A stretch of DNA of 20,596 nucleotides from Pseudomonadota bacterium (GTDB taxonomy: Bacteria > Pseudomonadota > Gammaproteobacteria > Burkholderiales > Burkholderiaceae_C): assembly GCA_023394015.1 (NCBI GenBank), contig JAEXBL010000437.1, positions 1 to 20,596 of the forward strand. The letters are read 5' to 3'. Position 1 is the stretch's first letter. Each line of letters opens with the position of its first letter. Of the stretch, positions 1 to 10,209 are shown piece after piece. The notes under the pieces were generated by a model that was given only the letters and a program-made list of their open reading frames with translations, had not been told where the DNA came from and ran no database searches. The translations under genes and the position numbers were made by a program.

Positions 1-74
1 AAGATGCGCTGGCGCAGGCGCTCGGCTACCTCTTCGTAGAGAGCACGCGGGGCGAGGCGGGCACTGGCAGTCAT
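1..74 (-). CDS. GntR-family transcriptional regulator, N-terminal fragment
   Basis: Only the first 24 complete codons are in the window; the rest lies beyond the left edge. Reading from the ATG at 74 leftwards gives MTASARLAPRALYEEVAERL followed by RQRI. The LYEEVAERLRQRI segment is the usual first helix of the winged-helix DNA-binding domain of GntR/FadR-type regulators. The gene is divergent from the leader ORF and methylmalonyl-CoA mutase, which is a common arrangement for a local regulator of the propionyl-CoA operon. That regulatory role is inferred from position only. The effector domain cannot be seen, so the subfamily (FCD, UTRA or other) is open. Confidence 0.65.
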   Translation of the reverse strand, partial: MTASARLAPRALYEEVAERLRQRI

Positions 75-96
75 GAAAGGGACACGGATTGGCGCG

Positions 97-139
97 GATT
101 GTAAGTCCAGCAAAGAATTTTGAATTAATAATTACAATC
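97..139. promoter_or_regulatory. Inverted repeat and possible divergent promoter between gntR and mcm leader
   Basis: GATTGTAA at 97-104 and TTACAATC at 132-139 are exact reverse complements, 27 bases apart, in the only AT-rich part of this intergenic region. Each arm carries TACAAT, one mismatch from the sigma-70 -10 consensus: at 133-138 on the plus strand (towards the mutase) and at 103-98 on the minus strand (towards gntR). No convincing -35 box was found for either, so the promoter call is tentative. The repeat could also be the operator of the adjacent GntR protein. Confidence 0.35.
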
Positions 140-206
140 AAGAGCTTGGCCGCGCGCTCCGGCGAGATGGTGGAATGTCATGCCCACAAGCTTTCTGGAG
201 ACAACA

Positions 207-314
207 ATGCGTCACCAGCGCGACAATGTCATCAGCGTCTGCGCTGCCGCGTTTAGCGCCGCGTGCATGCGCCTGGCCGCCCGGCTTCGTCTGTCCCAAA
301 GAACCATGCCATGA
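207..314 (+). CDS. 35-residue leader peptide translationally coupled to methylmalonyl-CoA mutase
   Basis: This small ORF starts at ATG 207, six bases after a clear GGAG ribosome binding site (197-200). It encodes 35 residues beginning [16 protein letters not shown] and ending in SQRTMP. Its TGA stop (312-314) overlaps the ATG of the mutase (311-313) as ATGA, the usual geometry of translational coupling. The mutase ATG itself has only a weak AAAGAA upstream, whereas the small ORF has the strong site, so ribosomes may reach the mutase by reinitiation. There is no run of one amino acid that would mark a classical attenuator, and no signal peptide. I do not recognise a family. The coding call rests on the binding site, the exact stop/start overlap and the position. 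Confidence 0.5.
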   Translation: MRHQRDNVISVCAAAFSAACMRLAARLRLSQRTMP

Positions 315-2467
315 GCACCAATTACCCCACCTTCCAAGCCTCCACCCTGGCCGACTGGCAGAAGGCCGCGCAGAAATCCGCCCCCGGGGGCGACGTGGCG
401 GCACTCAACTGGCTCACGCCCGACGGCATCACCGTCAAACCGCTGTACACGGCCGAGGACACCAAGGACCTGCCCTACGCCAACACGCTGCCGGGCTTCG
501 AACCCTTCATCCGCGGCCCGCAGGCCACCATGTACGCCGGCCGGCCGTGGACGATCCGCCAATACGCGGGCTTTTCCACCGCCGAGGAATCCAACGCCTT
601 CTACCGCAAGGCGCTGGCCGCAGGCGGGCAGGGCGTGTCGGTGGCGTTCGACCTGGCCACGCACCGCGGCTACGACTCGGACCATCCGCGCGTGACCGGC
701 GACGTCGGCAAGGCCGGCGTGGCGATCGACAGCGTGGAGGACATGAAGATCCTGTTCGACGGCATCCCGCTCGACAAGGTGAGCGTGTCGATGACCATGA
801 ACGGCGCCGTGCTGCCGATCCTGGCCGGCTACGTGGTGGCGGCCGAGGAGCAGGGTGTTTCGCAGGACCAGCTGGCGGGCACGATCCAGAACGACATCCT
901 GAAGGAGTTCATGGTTCGCAACACCTACATCTACCCGCCCGAGCCGAGCATGCGCATCATCGGCGACATCATCGAGTACACGGCCGGCCACATGCCGAAG
1001 TTCAACTCGATCTCGATCAGCGGCTACCACATGCAGGAAGCCGGCGCCAACCAGGCGCTGGAACTGGCCTTTACGCTCGCCGACGGCAAGGAGTACGTGA
1101 AGACGGCGCTGGCCAAGGGCATGGACGTGGACGCGTTTGCCGGCCGCCTGTCCTTCTTCTGGGCAGTGGGCATGAACTTCTACCTGGAGATCGCCAAGAT
1201 GCGCGCCGCGCGCCTGCTGTGGTGCCGCATCATGAAGGAGTTCAATCCGAAGAACCCCAAGAGCCTTATGCTGCGCACGCACAGCCAGACCAGCGGCTGG
1301 AGCCTGACCGAGCAGGACCCCTACAACAACGTGGTGCGCACCACCATCGAGGCCATGGCGGCGGTGTTCGGCGGCACGCAAAGCCTGCACACCAACGCGC
1401 TCGACGAGGCGATCGCGCTGCCGACCGAGTTCAGCGCCCGCATCGCGCGCAACACGCAACTCATCATCCAGGAAGAAACGCACATCACCAGCGTGGTCGA
1501 TCCCTGGGCCGGCAGCTACATGATGGAGAAGCTGACGCAGGACATGGCCGATGCCGCCTGGGCCATCATCGAGGAGGTCGACGCCATGGGCGGCATGACC
1601 AAGGCGGTGGACAGCGGCTGGGCTAAGCTCAAGATCGAGGCCGCCGCGGCTGAGAAGCAGGCGCGCATCGATTCCGGCAAGGACGTGATCGTCGGCGTCA
1701 ACAAGTACAAGCTGGCCGAGGAAGACCCGGTCGAGATCCTGGAAGTGGACAACGTGAAGGTGCGCGAATCCCAGATCGCGCGCCTGAAGAACATCAAGCA
1801 AACCCGCGACGCAGCCAAGGTGCAGCAGGCGCTGGCGGCCATCACCCAGGTGGCCGAAAGCGGCCAGGGCAACCTGCTGGCCGCCGCCATCGAGGCCATC
1901 CGCGCCCGCGCCACCGTGGGCGAGGTCAGCGACGCGATGGAACAAGTCTTTGGGCGCCACCGCGCCGATACGCAAAAGGTGACCGGGGTGTACGCAGCCG
2001 CTTACGACAGTGCCGAGGGTTGGGACAAGCTCAAGGGCGAGATCGCCGACTTCGCCGAAGCCGAAGGCCGCCGCCCGCGCGTGATGATCGCCAAGCTGGG
2101 CCAGGACGGCCACGACCGCGGCGCCAAGGTGGTGGCCACGGCGTTTGCTGACCTGGGCTTCGACGTCGACATCGGCAGCCTGTTCCAGACGCCTGAGGAA
2201 TGCGCGCGCCAGGCGGTGGAAAACGACGTGCACGCGGTGGGCGTCAGCACGCTGGCGGCCGGCCACAAGACGCTGGTGCCGGCCATCCTGGCCGAGTTGA
2301 AGAAACAGGGCGCCGACGACATCATCGTCTTCGTGGGCGGCGTGATCCCGCGCCAGGATTACGACTTTTTGTACGAAGCCGGCGTCAAGGGCATCTACGG
2401 CCCCGGCACGCCGATTCCGGCCAGCGCCAAGGACGTGCTGGAGCAAATCAAGAAGGTCCGTGCCTGA
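311..2467 (+). CDS. scpA: Methylmalonyl-CoA mutase, single-chain
   Basis: Adenosylcobalamin-dependent mutase (718 aa) that interconverts (R)-methylmalonyl-CoA and succinyl-CoA, the last step of propionyl-CoA entry into the TCA cycle. The start at 311 gives [17 protein letters not shown]; an upstream in-frame ATG at 263 would add 16 residues unlike the family and would lie inside the leader ORF. The N-terminal two thirds form the TIM barrel with substrate-binding sequences such as [18 protein letters not shown] and [11 protein letters not shown]. The C-terminal cobalamin domain carries the base-off signature DGHDRG, with the cobalt-ligating His near residue 601. The length matches single-chain homodimeric enzymes (E. 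coli Sbm type, about 714 aa) rather than MutA/MutB heterodimers. The partner chaperone meaB lies downstream, after a toxin-antitoxin pair. Confidence 0.97.
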   Translation: MSTNYPTFQASTLADWQKAAQKSAPGGDVAALNWLTPDGITVKPLYTAEDTKDLPYANTLPGFEPFIRGPQATMYAGRPWTIRQYAGFSTAEESNAFYRKALAAGGQGVSVAFDLATHRGYDSDHPRVTGDVGKAGVAIDSVEDMKILFDGIPLDKVSVSMTMNGAVLPILAGYVVAAEEQGVSQDQLAGTIQNDILKEFMVRNTYIYPPEPSMRIIGDIIEYTAGHMPKFNSISISGYHMQEAGANQALELAFTLADGKEYVKTALAKGMDVDAFAGRLSFFWAVGMNFYLEIAKMRAARLLWCRIMKEFNPKNPKSLMLRTHSQTSGWSLTEQDPYNNVVRTTIEAMAAVFGGTQSLHTNALDEAIALPTEFSARIARNTQLIIQEETHITSVVDPWAGSYMMEKLTQDMADAAWAIIEEVDAMGGMTKAVDSGWAKLKIEAAAAEKQARIDSGKDVIVGVNKYKLAEEDPVEILEVDNVKVRESQIARLKNIKQTRDAAKVQQALAAITQVAESGQGNLLAAAIEAIRARATVGEVSDAMEQVFGRHRADTQKVTGVYAAAYDSAEGWDKLKGEIADFAEAEGRRPRVMIAKLGQDGHDRGAKVVATAFADLGFDVDIGSLFQTPEECARQAVENDVHAVGVSTLAAGHKTLVPAILAELKKQGADDIIVFVGGVIPRQDYDFLYEAGVKGIYGPGTPIPASAKDVLEQIKKVRA

Positions 2468-2473
2468 ATTCGT

Positions 2474-2492
2474 GATACAGTAATACGGTATC
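2474..2492. promoter_or_regulatory. Probable operator of the RHH/PIN module
   Basis: Directly after the mutase stop, GATAC (2474-2478) and GTATC (2488-2492) form an inverted repeat. Nested inside is ATAC-G-GTAT (2483-2491). The palindrome lies 22 bases before the RHH gene, where autoregulated antitoxins normally bind. The overlapping TAATAC (2481-2486) could act as a -10 element. Binding is inferred from position and symmetry only. Confidence 0.45.
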
Positions 2493-2514
2493 GCATTCGC
2501 TTCAGGGGCACGTC

Positions 2515-2847
2515 ATGGCTGTATCCGTTCGCATGGACCCGCTGCTGGAAAAGCAGATGGAACTGGCTGCGCAGCGCAAGGGCATCACCAAGTCGCAATT
2601 CATCATCGACGCGGTGGAGCGTGCCCTGGGCCACAAGAGCCCGTATGAGCTGATGCTGCAGGTGCAGGCCGAAGGCCAGCAACAAGTGCGCGAGCCGGCG
2701 CCGCCTTCGCTGCTGACGGCCGAACGCCCCATGTCCGACCAATTGCGCGACGAGCTGGATGCGCAACATCAGGCGGCGCGCCGCGACTGGGAGGCGTTTC
2801 ATGCCGCCAGGCGAAGGGGCGAGCCATGGCAGCCCACCGATGAATAG
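2515..2847 (+). CDS. Ribbon-helix-helix (CopG/VapB-like) antitoxin
   Basis: A 110-aa protein. Its N-terminus, MAVSVRMDPLLEKQMELAA, followed by RKGITKSQFIIDAVERAL, has the beta strand plus two helices of a ribbon-helix-helix DNA-binding dimer (residues about 1-40). The remainder is charged and glutamine-rich, as expected of a flexible toxin-neutralising tail. An AGGGGC ribosome binding site lies just upstream. The stop at 2845-2847 is 11 bases before the PIN-domain gene, so the two form a type II toxin-antitoxin cassette. Antitoxins of this kind usually repress their own promoter, and a palindrome is present at 2474-2492. The pair sits between the mutase and its chaperone, and probably has its own promoter within the operon. 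Confidence 0.75.
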   Translation: MAVSVRMDPLLEKQMELAAQRKGITKSQFIIDAVERALGHKSPYELMLQVQAEGQQQVREPAPPSLLTAERPMSDQLRDELDAQHQAARRDWEAFHAARRRGEPWQPTDE

Positions 2848-2858
2848 AAAGCCCTGCG

Positions 2859-3275
2859 TTGAAGATCGCCTTGCTCGATGCCGGCCCGCTGGTGGCCTTG
2901 TTCGACAGAACGTCGTTCGCCCATCAGCATTACCTGGACCTGCTGGCCGATCGGCGCATCGCCTGGCGCCTGTGCACGACCTGGCCGTGCGTGGTCGAGG
3001 CCTGCCATTTTCTGCGTGCCGACAAGCGGACCCTGATGCTGCGCTGGTTGGAGAAAGGCGGTGCGTCGGTGTTTCCATTCAACCAGGACGACCTGTCCGA
3101 CATGGTCGAGCTGATGCAGCGCTACACCGAGCCGCCCCGCACCGAAATGGATTTCGCCGACGCCAGCCTGGTGTGGCTGGCGTCGGCCACCAAGGTCACG
3201 GCCATCATGACGCTGGATGTGCGCGACTTCTGGCGCTACCGCCTGGCCGACGGGCGGGCGTTCGAGCTGCTGTGA
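2859..3275 (+). CDS. PIN-domain toxin (VapC-like ribonuclease)
   Basis: A 138-aa protein opening with KIALLDAGPLVALFD, the first strand of a PIN domain with acidic residue D7. The other expected metal ligands are visible: E47 (VVEACHF), D98/D101 (MDFADASLVWLA) and D120/D123 (TLDVRDF). PIN toxins are Mg-dependent endoribonucleases that cut tRNA or rRNA when the antitoxin is degraded; the target here is unknown. The start is a TTG at 2859: no in-frame ATG exists between the stop at 2841-2843 and this codon, and starting later would remove the first catalytic strand. A rare start with a weak ribosome binding site would keep toxin output below antitoxin output. The active site looks intact. Confidence 0.75.
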   Translation: MKIALLDAGPLVALFDRTSFAHQHYLDLLADRRIAWRLCTTWPCVVEACHFLRADKRTLMLRWLEKGGASVFPFNQDDLSDMVELMQRYTEPPRTEMDFADASLVWLASATKVTAIMTLDVRDFWRYRLADGRAFELL

Positions 3276-3276
3276 A

Positions 3277-3291
3277 ACGGAGGTTGCTGTG
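3277..3291 (+). promoter_or_regulatory. Strong ribosome binding site fixing the GTG start of meaB
   Basis: AACGGAGG is at 3277-3283 and the GTG start at 3289-3291, a five-base gap. This sets the start of meaB 24 codons inside a longer open frame that begins within the PIN gene. Confidence 0.7.
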
Positions 3292-4365
3292 ACTGCACCG
3301 GCGCCTGAAATGCTGCAGGCCATCGTGTCCGGCGCGCCGCTGCAACAGCGCCGCGCCATCGCCAAGGCCATCACGCTGCTCGAATCGACCCGCGCCGACC
3401 ACCGCGCGCAGGGCGATGAACTGCTGACCGCGCTGCTGCCGCACACGGGCAATTCCCTGCGCCTGGGCATCAGCGGCGTGCCGGGCGTGGGCAAGAGCAC
3501 CTTCATCGAGTCGCTCGGCGTCTACCTGATCGAGAAAGGCCACCGCGTCGCGGTGCTGGCGATCGACCCCTCGTCCGCCGTCTCGGGCGGCGCGATCCTG
3601 GGCGACAAGACGCGCATGGAGCGCCTGTCGACGCGCGAGGAAGCCTACATCCGTCCCAGCCCCAGCAGCGGCACGCTGGGCGGCGTGGCCGAGAAGACGC
3701 GCGAATCCATGCTGGTGTGCGAGGCCGCCGGCTACGACGTGGTGCTGATCGAGACCGTCGGCGTGGGCCAGAGCGAAACCGCCGTCAGCGGCATGTGCGA
3801 CATGTTCGTGCTGCTGCAGCTGCCGAACGCGGGCGACGACCTGCAGGCCATCAAGAAAGGCGTGATGGAGCTGGCCGACCTGGTGGTGATCAACAAGGCC
3901 GACATTGACCCCGCCGCCGCCACGCGCGCGCGCGCGCAGATCCAGTCGGCGCTGCGCCTGTTCGGCTTTCATGGCAACCCCGAGCGCAGCGCGCACGAGC
4001 TGGGCGTGGCCCATGGCCATGGTGAGTCGCACCCGCCTGCCGATGCGCCGGTCACGCGCTGGCAGCCCCAGGTGCTGCAGATCAGCGGCCTGAAAGGCGA
4101 GGGCCTGGACGGCTTCTGGGCCGCAGTCGAGCAGTACCGGGCGCTGCAGACCGCCAACGGGCGCCTGGCCGCGCGGCGCCAGCAGCAATCGCTGGCCTGG
4201 ATGTGGGAGCGCATCGACGCCGGCCTGAAAAGCGCCTTTCGCGCCCACGCCGAGGTGCGCGATGCCTTGCCCGACATCGCTCAGGCCGTGGCCGAAGGGC
4301 AGTTGCCGCCATCCACCGCCGCGCGCCGGCTGCTGGGCCTGGCCGGCCTGGGGCAGCGCGCGTGA
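3289..4365 (+). CDS. meaB: Methylmalonyl-CoA mutase-associated GTPase MeaB (ArgK family)
   Basis: A 358-aa G3E-family P-loop GTPase that protects methylmalonyl-CoA mutase and gates loading of intact adenosylcobalamin. The Walker A motif GVPGVGKST is at residues 63-71, followed by VLAIDPSS and ILGDKTRMERLS, typical MeaB switch-region sequences. ETVGVGQSE comes next, and the guanine-specificity motif NKAD is at about 202-205. The C-terminal helical region fits the dimerisation arm of the family. Between about 236 and 249 there is a histidine-rich stretch (HELGVAHGHGESH), possibly a loop with metal affinity. The start is GTG with a strong binding site. It lies just after the PIN gene and probably belongs to the mutase operon. 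The next gene begins as GTGA across its stop. Confidence 0.95.
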   Translation: MTAPAPEMLQAIVSGAPLQQRRAIAKAITLLESTRADHRAQGDELLTALLPHTGNSLRLGISGVPGVGKSTFIESLGVYLIEKGHRVAVLAIDPSSAVSGGAILGDKTRMERLSTREEAYIRPSPSSGTLGGVAEKTRESMLVCEAAGYDVVLIETVGVGQSETAVSGMCDMFVLLQLPNAGDDLQAIKKGVMELADLVVINKADIDPAAATRARAQIQSALRLFGFHGNPERSAHELGVAHGHGESHPPADAPVTRWQPQVLQISGLKGEGLDGFWAAVEQYRALQTANGRLAARRQQQSLAWMWERIDAGLKSAFRAHAEVRDALPDIAQAVAEGQLPPSTAARRLLGLAGLGQRA

Positions 4366-5189
4366 CCGCCATGGCGCTGGCCCCGCACGAGCTGCAACGC
4401 ATCGCGCAGGCGCGCGACTGGCGTGGCGGCGAGGTCGAGGTTTTCGATACCGCCGCCGGCAAGGTCATCGTCAAGGGCCTTCGCGCGCGCCACCACCCGG
4501 CGCGCTTTCGCCTGCTGAACGGCGTGGCGCGCCTGCTGGGCCTGCCGTTCCTGCAGGCGGCGCCCATGCCCGGCGGTGCCCAGGCGCAGCAGACCGAGGT
4601 GGCGCGCCTGCGCGCACTGCGCGGCGCCGGCGCCCCGGTGCCCGAGGTGCTGCACGTGGGCAGTGACCACTTCGTCATGCGCTGGCTCGGCCACGACCAT
4701 CTGGCCGACGTCATCCAGGCCGGGCATCCGCAGGCGGCCGCGCTGTGGCGCGAGGGCGGCAGCGCGCTGCTGCGCCTGCACGCCGCCGGCCAGTACTTGA
4801 GCCAGGGTTTTGCCCGCAACATGATCGTGGCCGGTGCGCCCGCGTCGCCGCGCCTCGCCGGGCTGATCGACTTTGAGGACGATCCGCTGCAGGTGATGGA
4901 CCTGCCCGACGCGCAGCTGCGCGACTGGCTGGCCTATTTGCACAGCACCTTGTGGATGCTGCCGCTGCCCCAGGCCGAGGTGGATGCCTGCATCGACCAG
5001 TGGATGGCGCAGGAAAGCCCGGCGGTGCGCGCCGGCTTTCTGCAGGCGTGCCGCCGGCTGGGCTGGCTGCGCGTGCTGCCCAGGCACCGGCGCTTTGGTC
5101 GCGACACCGTGTCGCTGCAGGCCACGGGCGCGGCGGCGCACCGCTACGCCAGGCGCCATGCCGGCGTCCCGGCCCCGATTTCAGATTGA
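4362..5189 (+). CDS. Protein kinase-fold (BUD32/phosphotransferase-like) protein, function unknown
   Basis: About 275 aa from a GTG that overlaps the meaB stop as GTGA; an ATG at 4371 is an alternative start, three codons in. It looks like a small, divergent protein-kinase fold. KVIVKGL supplies a beta-3-type lysine, and [18 protein letters not shown] resembles the strand and hinge before the C-lobe. GFARNMIV resembles the catalytic loop with its metal-binding Asn, and LIDFEDDP resembles the DFG-type metal site. The loop reads LSQGFARN, so the usual catalytic Asp appears to be Gln. Either the enzyme works differently or it is a pseudokinase. The gene lies inside the methylmalonyl-CoA operon. 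The substrate is unknown, and I infer no role in propionate metabolism beyond position. Confidence 0.6.
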   Translation: MTAMALAPHELQRIAQARDWRGGEVEVFDTAAGKVIVKGLRARHHPARFRLLNGVARLLGLPFLQAAPMPGGAQAQQTEVARLRALRGAGAPVPEVLHVGSDHFVMRWLGHDHLADVIQAGHPQAAALWREGGSALLRLHAAGQYLSQGFARNMIVAGAPASPRLAGLIDFEDDPLQVMDLPDAQLRDWLAYLHSTLWMLPLPQAEVDACIDQWMAQESPAVRAGFLQACRRLGWLRVLPRHRRFGRDTVSLQATGAAAHRYARRHAGVPAPISD

Positions 5190-5214
5190 AAACTTCAGCA
5201 AGAGAAACCTGACC

Positions 5215-6747
<1,533 letters not shown>

Positions 6748-6782
6748 TTATTGATTCATATTAATGAGGTGGGGGTTGGAGC

Positions 6783-7778
6783 ATGGGAGATTTTGATAAC
6801 CTACTTGCTGACCCTGATTATCATAGATTGATTGAGTTAAATTCAGAAAACAGACTTTTGTTTGTTACTGAGGGTGTGGGGGAGGTGCGCATCTCTCGGC
6901 TGCTTCGATGGTTTTTCGATCCATATCAGGGGCATGGATTGGGAGACCGCGGTGTACGGTCGTTGTTGGCCGCACTGTGGAATAGCCTAGACGAAGAGTG
7001 GAAGGGTGATTATGAATTTATATCGCCTTCTCTTGTAAAGGCGATGTCATTTTCTGATCTGTGTGTGGCGTCTGAGTTGCAGGCGGAGGGTCGATTGGAT
7101 TTGGCGATTTTTTCAGTCGCGAACAATCTTGCCATATTTATTGAAAACAAGGTGAAATCTAATCAAGCGCCGGGTCAGCTGAGGAGGTATAGAAAAGCGC
7201 TTGACAAGAGGTATAAGAGCTTCAATCGCGTTTATGTCTATTTGGACGCTGCAGAGGCGGATCCTGAAGATGGAGAGTGGTTTGTTCAAAGCTATGATTG
7301 GATGTTTGATTGTGTTAGGGGGCTTAAGAGGTCTGGCATTTATAGCATCGAGTCTCTTGCGGCTCTTGAGCAAGCTGTTGAATATCTTTCTCATTGCTGG
7401 AGCTTTGACAATGAGGATTTGCATGGCGAAAAAGATGATTTGTATGATAAGGTAATAGAAGGGTATCCTTCCCTTATTAAAAGTGTGAAAGAAGTCGTTC
7501 CTCAGGTTGAAGATGTAATCCGTTCGCGGGAGCCGGGGCTGTGTTTGGAGCGTTTTCAACACCCCCAGCTTTGGCGTGAGTTGATGGATAGGTATAGTGC
7601 TCCTGAGCGACAATTTAAAGATGTGTTATTTGAGGTCAAGCGGGTTTTTGGGCATGACCTGCGATGGCGTGCGCCTCGGTCTGAAAAAAACCGGAAATTC
7701 AATTCACGCTTGATTCCTGGGAAAATCAGTTTGCAAGCGATGATGATGATCGGAAGTATTGGTGCGCTTGGGTTGTAG
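6783..7778 (+). CDS. PD-(D/E)XK nuclease superfamily protein, N-terminal part of a frame-split gene
   Basis: A 331-aa reading frame that ends early. Residues about 34-62 read EVRISRLLRWFFDPYQGHGLG. With GRLDLAIF (D106), FIENKVKS (E121, K123) and QLRRY (Q132), this gives the order and spacing of the PD-(D/E)XK nuclease fold, closest to the PDDEXK_4 type as I recall it. The metal-binding residues look intact. The last 28 or so residues after the A7 tract at 7684-7690 look unrelated to the rest. The -1 frame from 7691 continues sensible coding to 8041, giving about 419 aa in total. The DNA is much more AT-rich than its neighbours, which suggests acquisition from elsewhere. Nucleases of this family occur in restriction, phage defence and repair. 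No partner gene is adjacent, so no role is assigned. Confidence 0.7.
   Translation: MGDFDNLLADPDYHRLIELNSENRLLFVTEGVGEVRISRLLRWFFDPYQGHGLGDRGVRSLLAALWNSLDEEWKGDYEFISPSLVKAMSFSDLCVASELQAEGRLDLAIFSVANNLAIFIENKVKSNQAPGQLRRYRKALDKRYKSFNRVYVYLDAAEADPEDGEWFVQSYDWMFDCVRGLKRSGIYSIESLAALEQAVEYLSHCWSFDNEDLHGEKDDLYDKVIEGYPSLIKSVKEVVPQVEDVIRSREPGLCLERFQHPQLWRELMDRYSAPERQFKDVLFEVKRVFGHDLRWRAPRSEKNRKFNSRLIPGKISLQAMMMIGSIGALGL
7685..7691 (+). other. A AAA AAC heptamer: site of the frame change in the nuclease gene
   Basis: The zero-frame codons are GAA AAA AAC CGG, so the seven bases 7685-7691 have the X XXY YYZ form of a -1 slippery site. After a one-base backward slip the next codon is CCG (7691-7693), and reading continues as PEIQFTLDSWENQF to a stop at 8039-8041. 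An imperfect hairpin can be drawn at 7691-7720 (CCGGAAATTCAA with TTGATTCCTGG), but it abuts the heptamer with no spacer. An A8 tract in place of A7 would give the same continuous protein, so a mutation or a homopolymer miscall explains the data equally well. Confidence 0.5.
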
Positions 7779-8041
7779 TCTATTTGGACTCAGAATCATT
7801 TGGGGGTAGGGTTGTGGCAGGGATTCAGATTAGATCCTTTAAACTTCATCTTAGGCCATATGCGTTGGAGGTTGCAAAAAAAATAACTAGTAAAAATAAT
7901 TGCAAGACGAATATTGATCGTATAAGATTGCACTCTGAGAATGTAGTTGGTTCGCGGTATTTGTCTGAGATTATTCTTGAGTGGTTGAATAAAATAAATG
8001 AAGAGTTAGGGGCTTTAAGTGATCGAGTTCCGGGTGTGTAA
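7691..8041 (+). pseudogene. C-terminal part of the nuclease-family gene, in the -1 frame
   Basis: These 116 codons continue the upstream protein after the frame change. They start PEIQFTLDSWENQFASDDDD and pass through YWCAWVVVYLDSESFGGRVV to a basic stretch (FKLHLRPYALEVAKKI) and the end GALSDRVPGV. There is no ribosome binding site or ATG near its beginning; a TTG at 7784 is open but has no support. I therefore read it as a detached C-terminal domain rather than a separate gene. The base composition is very AT-rich: a hand count of bases 7861-7920 gave 19 G+C of 60, against 41 of 60 for 8161-8220 in pccA. If frameshifting occurs, this region is part of a working 419-aa protein. Confidence 0.55.
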
Positions 8042-8067
8042 TTAAATTTTTCTGAGGTGCCTAATAA

Positions 8068-10128
<2,061 letters not shown>

Positions 10129-10131
10129 GCG

Positions 10132-10153
10132 GCCGGGCGCTTGCGGCGCCGGC
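10132..10153 (+). terminator. GC-rich hairpin after pccA, possible terminator
   Basis: GCCGGGCGC (10132-10140) pairs with GCGCCGGC (10146-10153) around the loop TTGCG, with one bulged base. No T tract follows, so intrinsic termination is doubtful. It may instead stabilise the 3' end of the operon message or attenuate read-through into the toxin-antitoxin genes. Confidence 0.3.
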
Positions 10154-10168
10154 GGGGTGGGATTAAGA

Positions 10169-10186
10169 TATAACGATCGTTATAAC
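10169..10186. promoter_or_regulatory. Perfect 16-bp palindrome with -10-like sequences, operator of the AbrB/Doc module
   Basis: TATAACGATCGTTATA at 10169-10184 is an exact palindrome in an otherwise GC-rich spacer, 25 bases before the antitoxin ATG. TATAAC at 10181-10186 could be its -10 element, with a predicted transcript start near 10193. AbrB/MazE-type antitoxins normally bind such palindromes to repress their own operon. Binding itself is inferred. Confidence 0.6.
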
Positions 10187-10209
10187 TTGACCCATCCCCG
10201 GAGCCTGCC

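Noticed and set aside
263..310. Upstream ATG 263 as the mutase start
   Set aside because: The added residues ([16 protein letters not shown]) do not look like the family and lie inside the better supported leader ORF. ATG 311 gives the usual N-terminus.
75..310. Cobalamin riboswitch upstream of the B12-dependent mutase
   Set aside because: No B12-box-like conserved core could be recognised, and much of the space is taken by a ribosome binding site plus leader ORF.
212..2446. Long minus-strand open frame opposite methylmalonyl-CoA mutase
   Set aside because: High-G+C coding DNA produces long antisense frames. Its sequence is low-complexity (His/Ala/Val/Gly-rich) and it fully overlaps a well-recognised enzyme.
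3217..3288. Longer MeaB starting inside the PIN gene
   Set aside because: The strong AACGGAGG site at 3277-3283 points to GTG 3289, and the extra residues do not resemble MeaB.
7113..7613. Minus-strand ORF inside the AT-rich nuclease gene
   Set aside because: It lies opposite the plus-strand nuclease motifs (RLDL, ENK), has no ribosome binding site I can support, and no recognisable domain.
7784..8041. Independent small gene starting at TTG 7784
   Set aside because: The frame is already open and protein-like from 7691 and continues the nuclease protein; there is no ribosome binding site before 7784.
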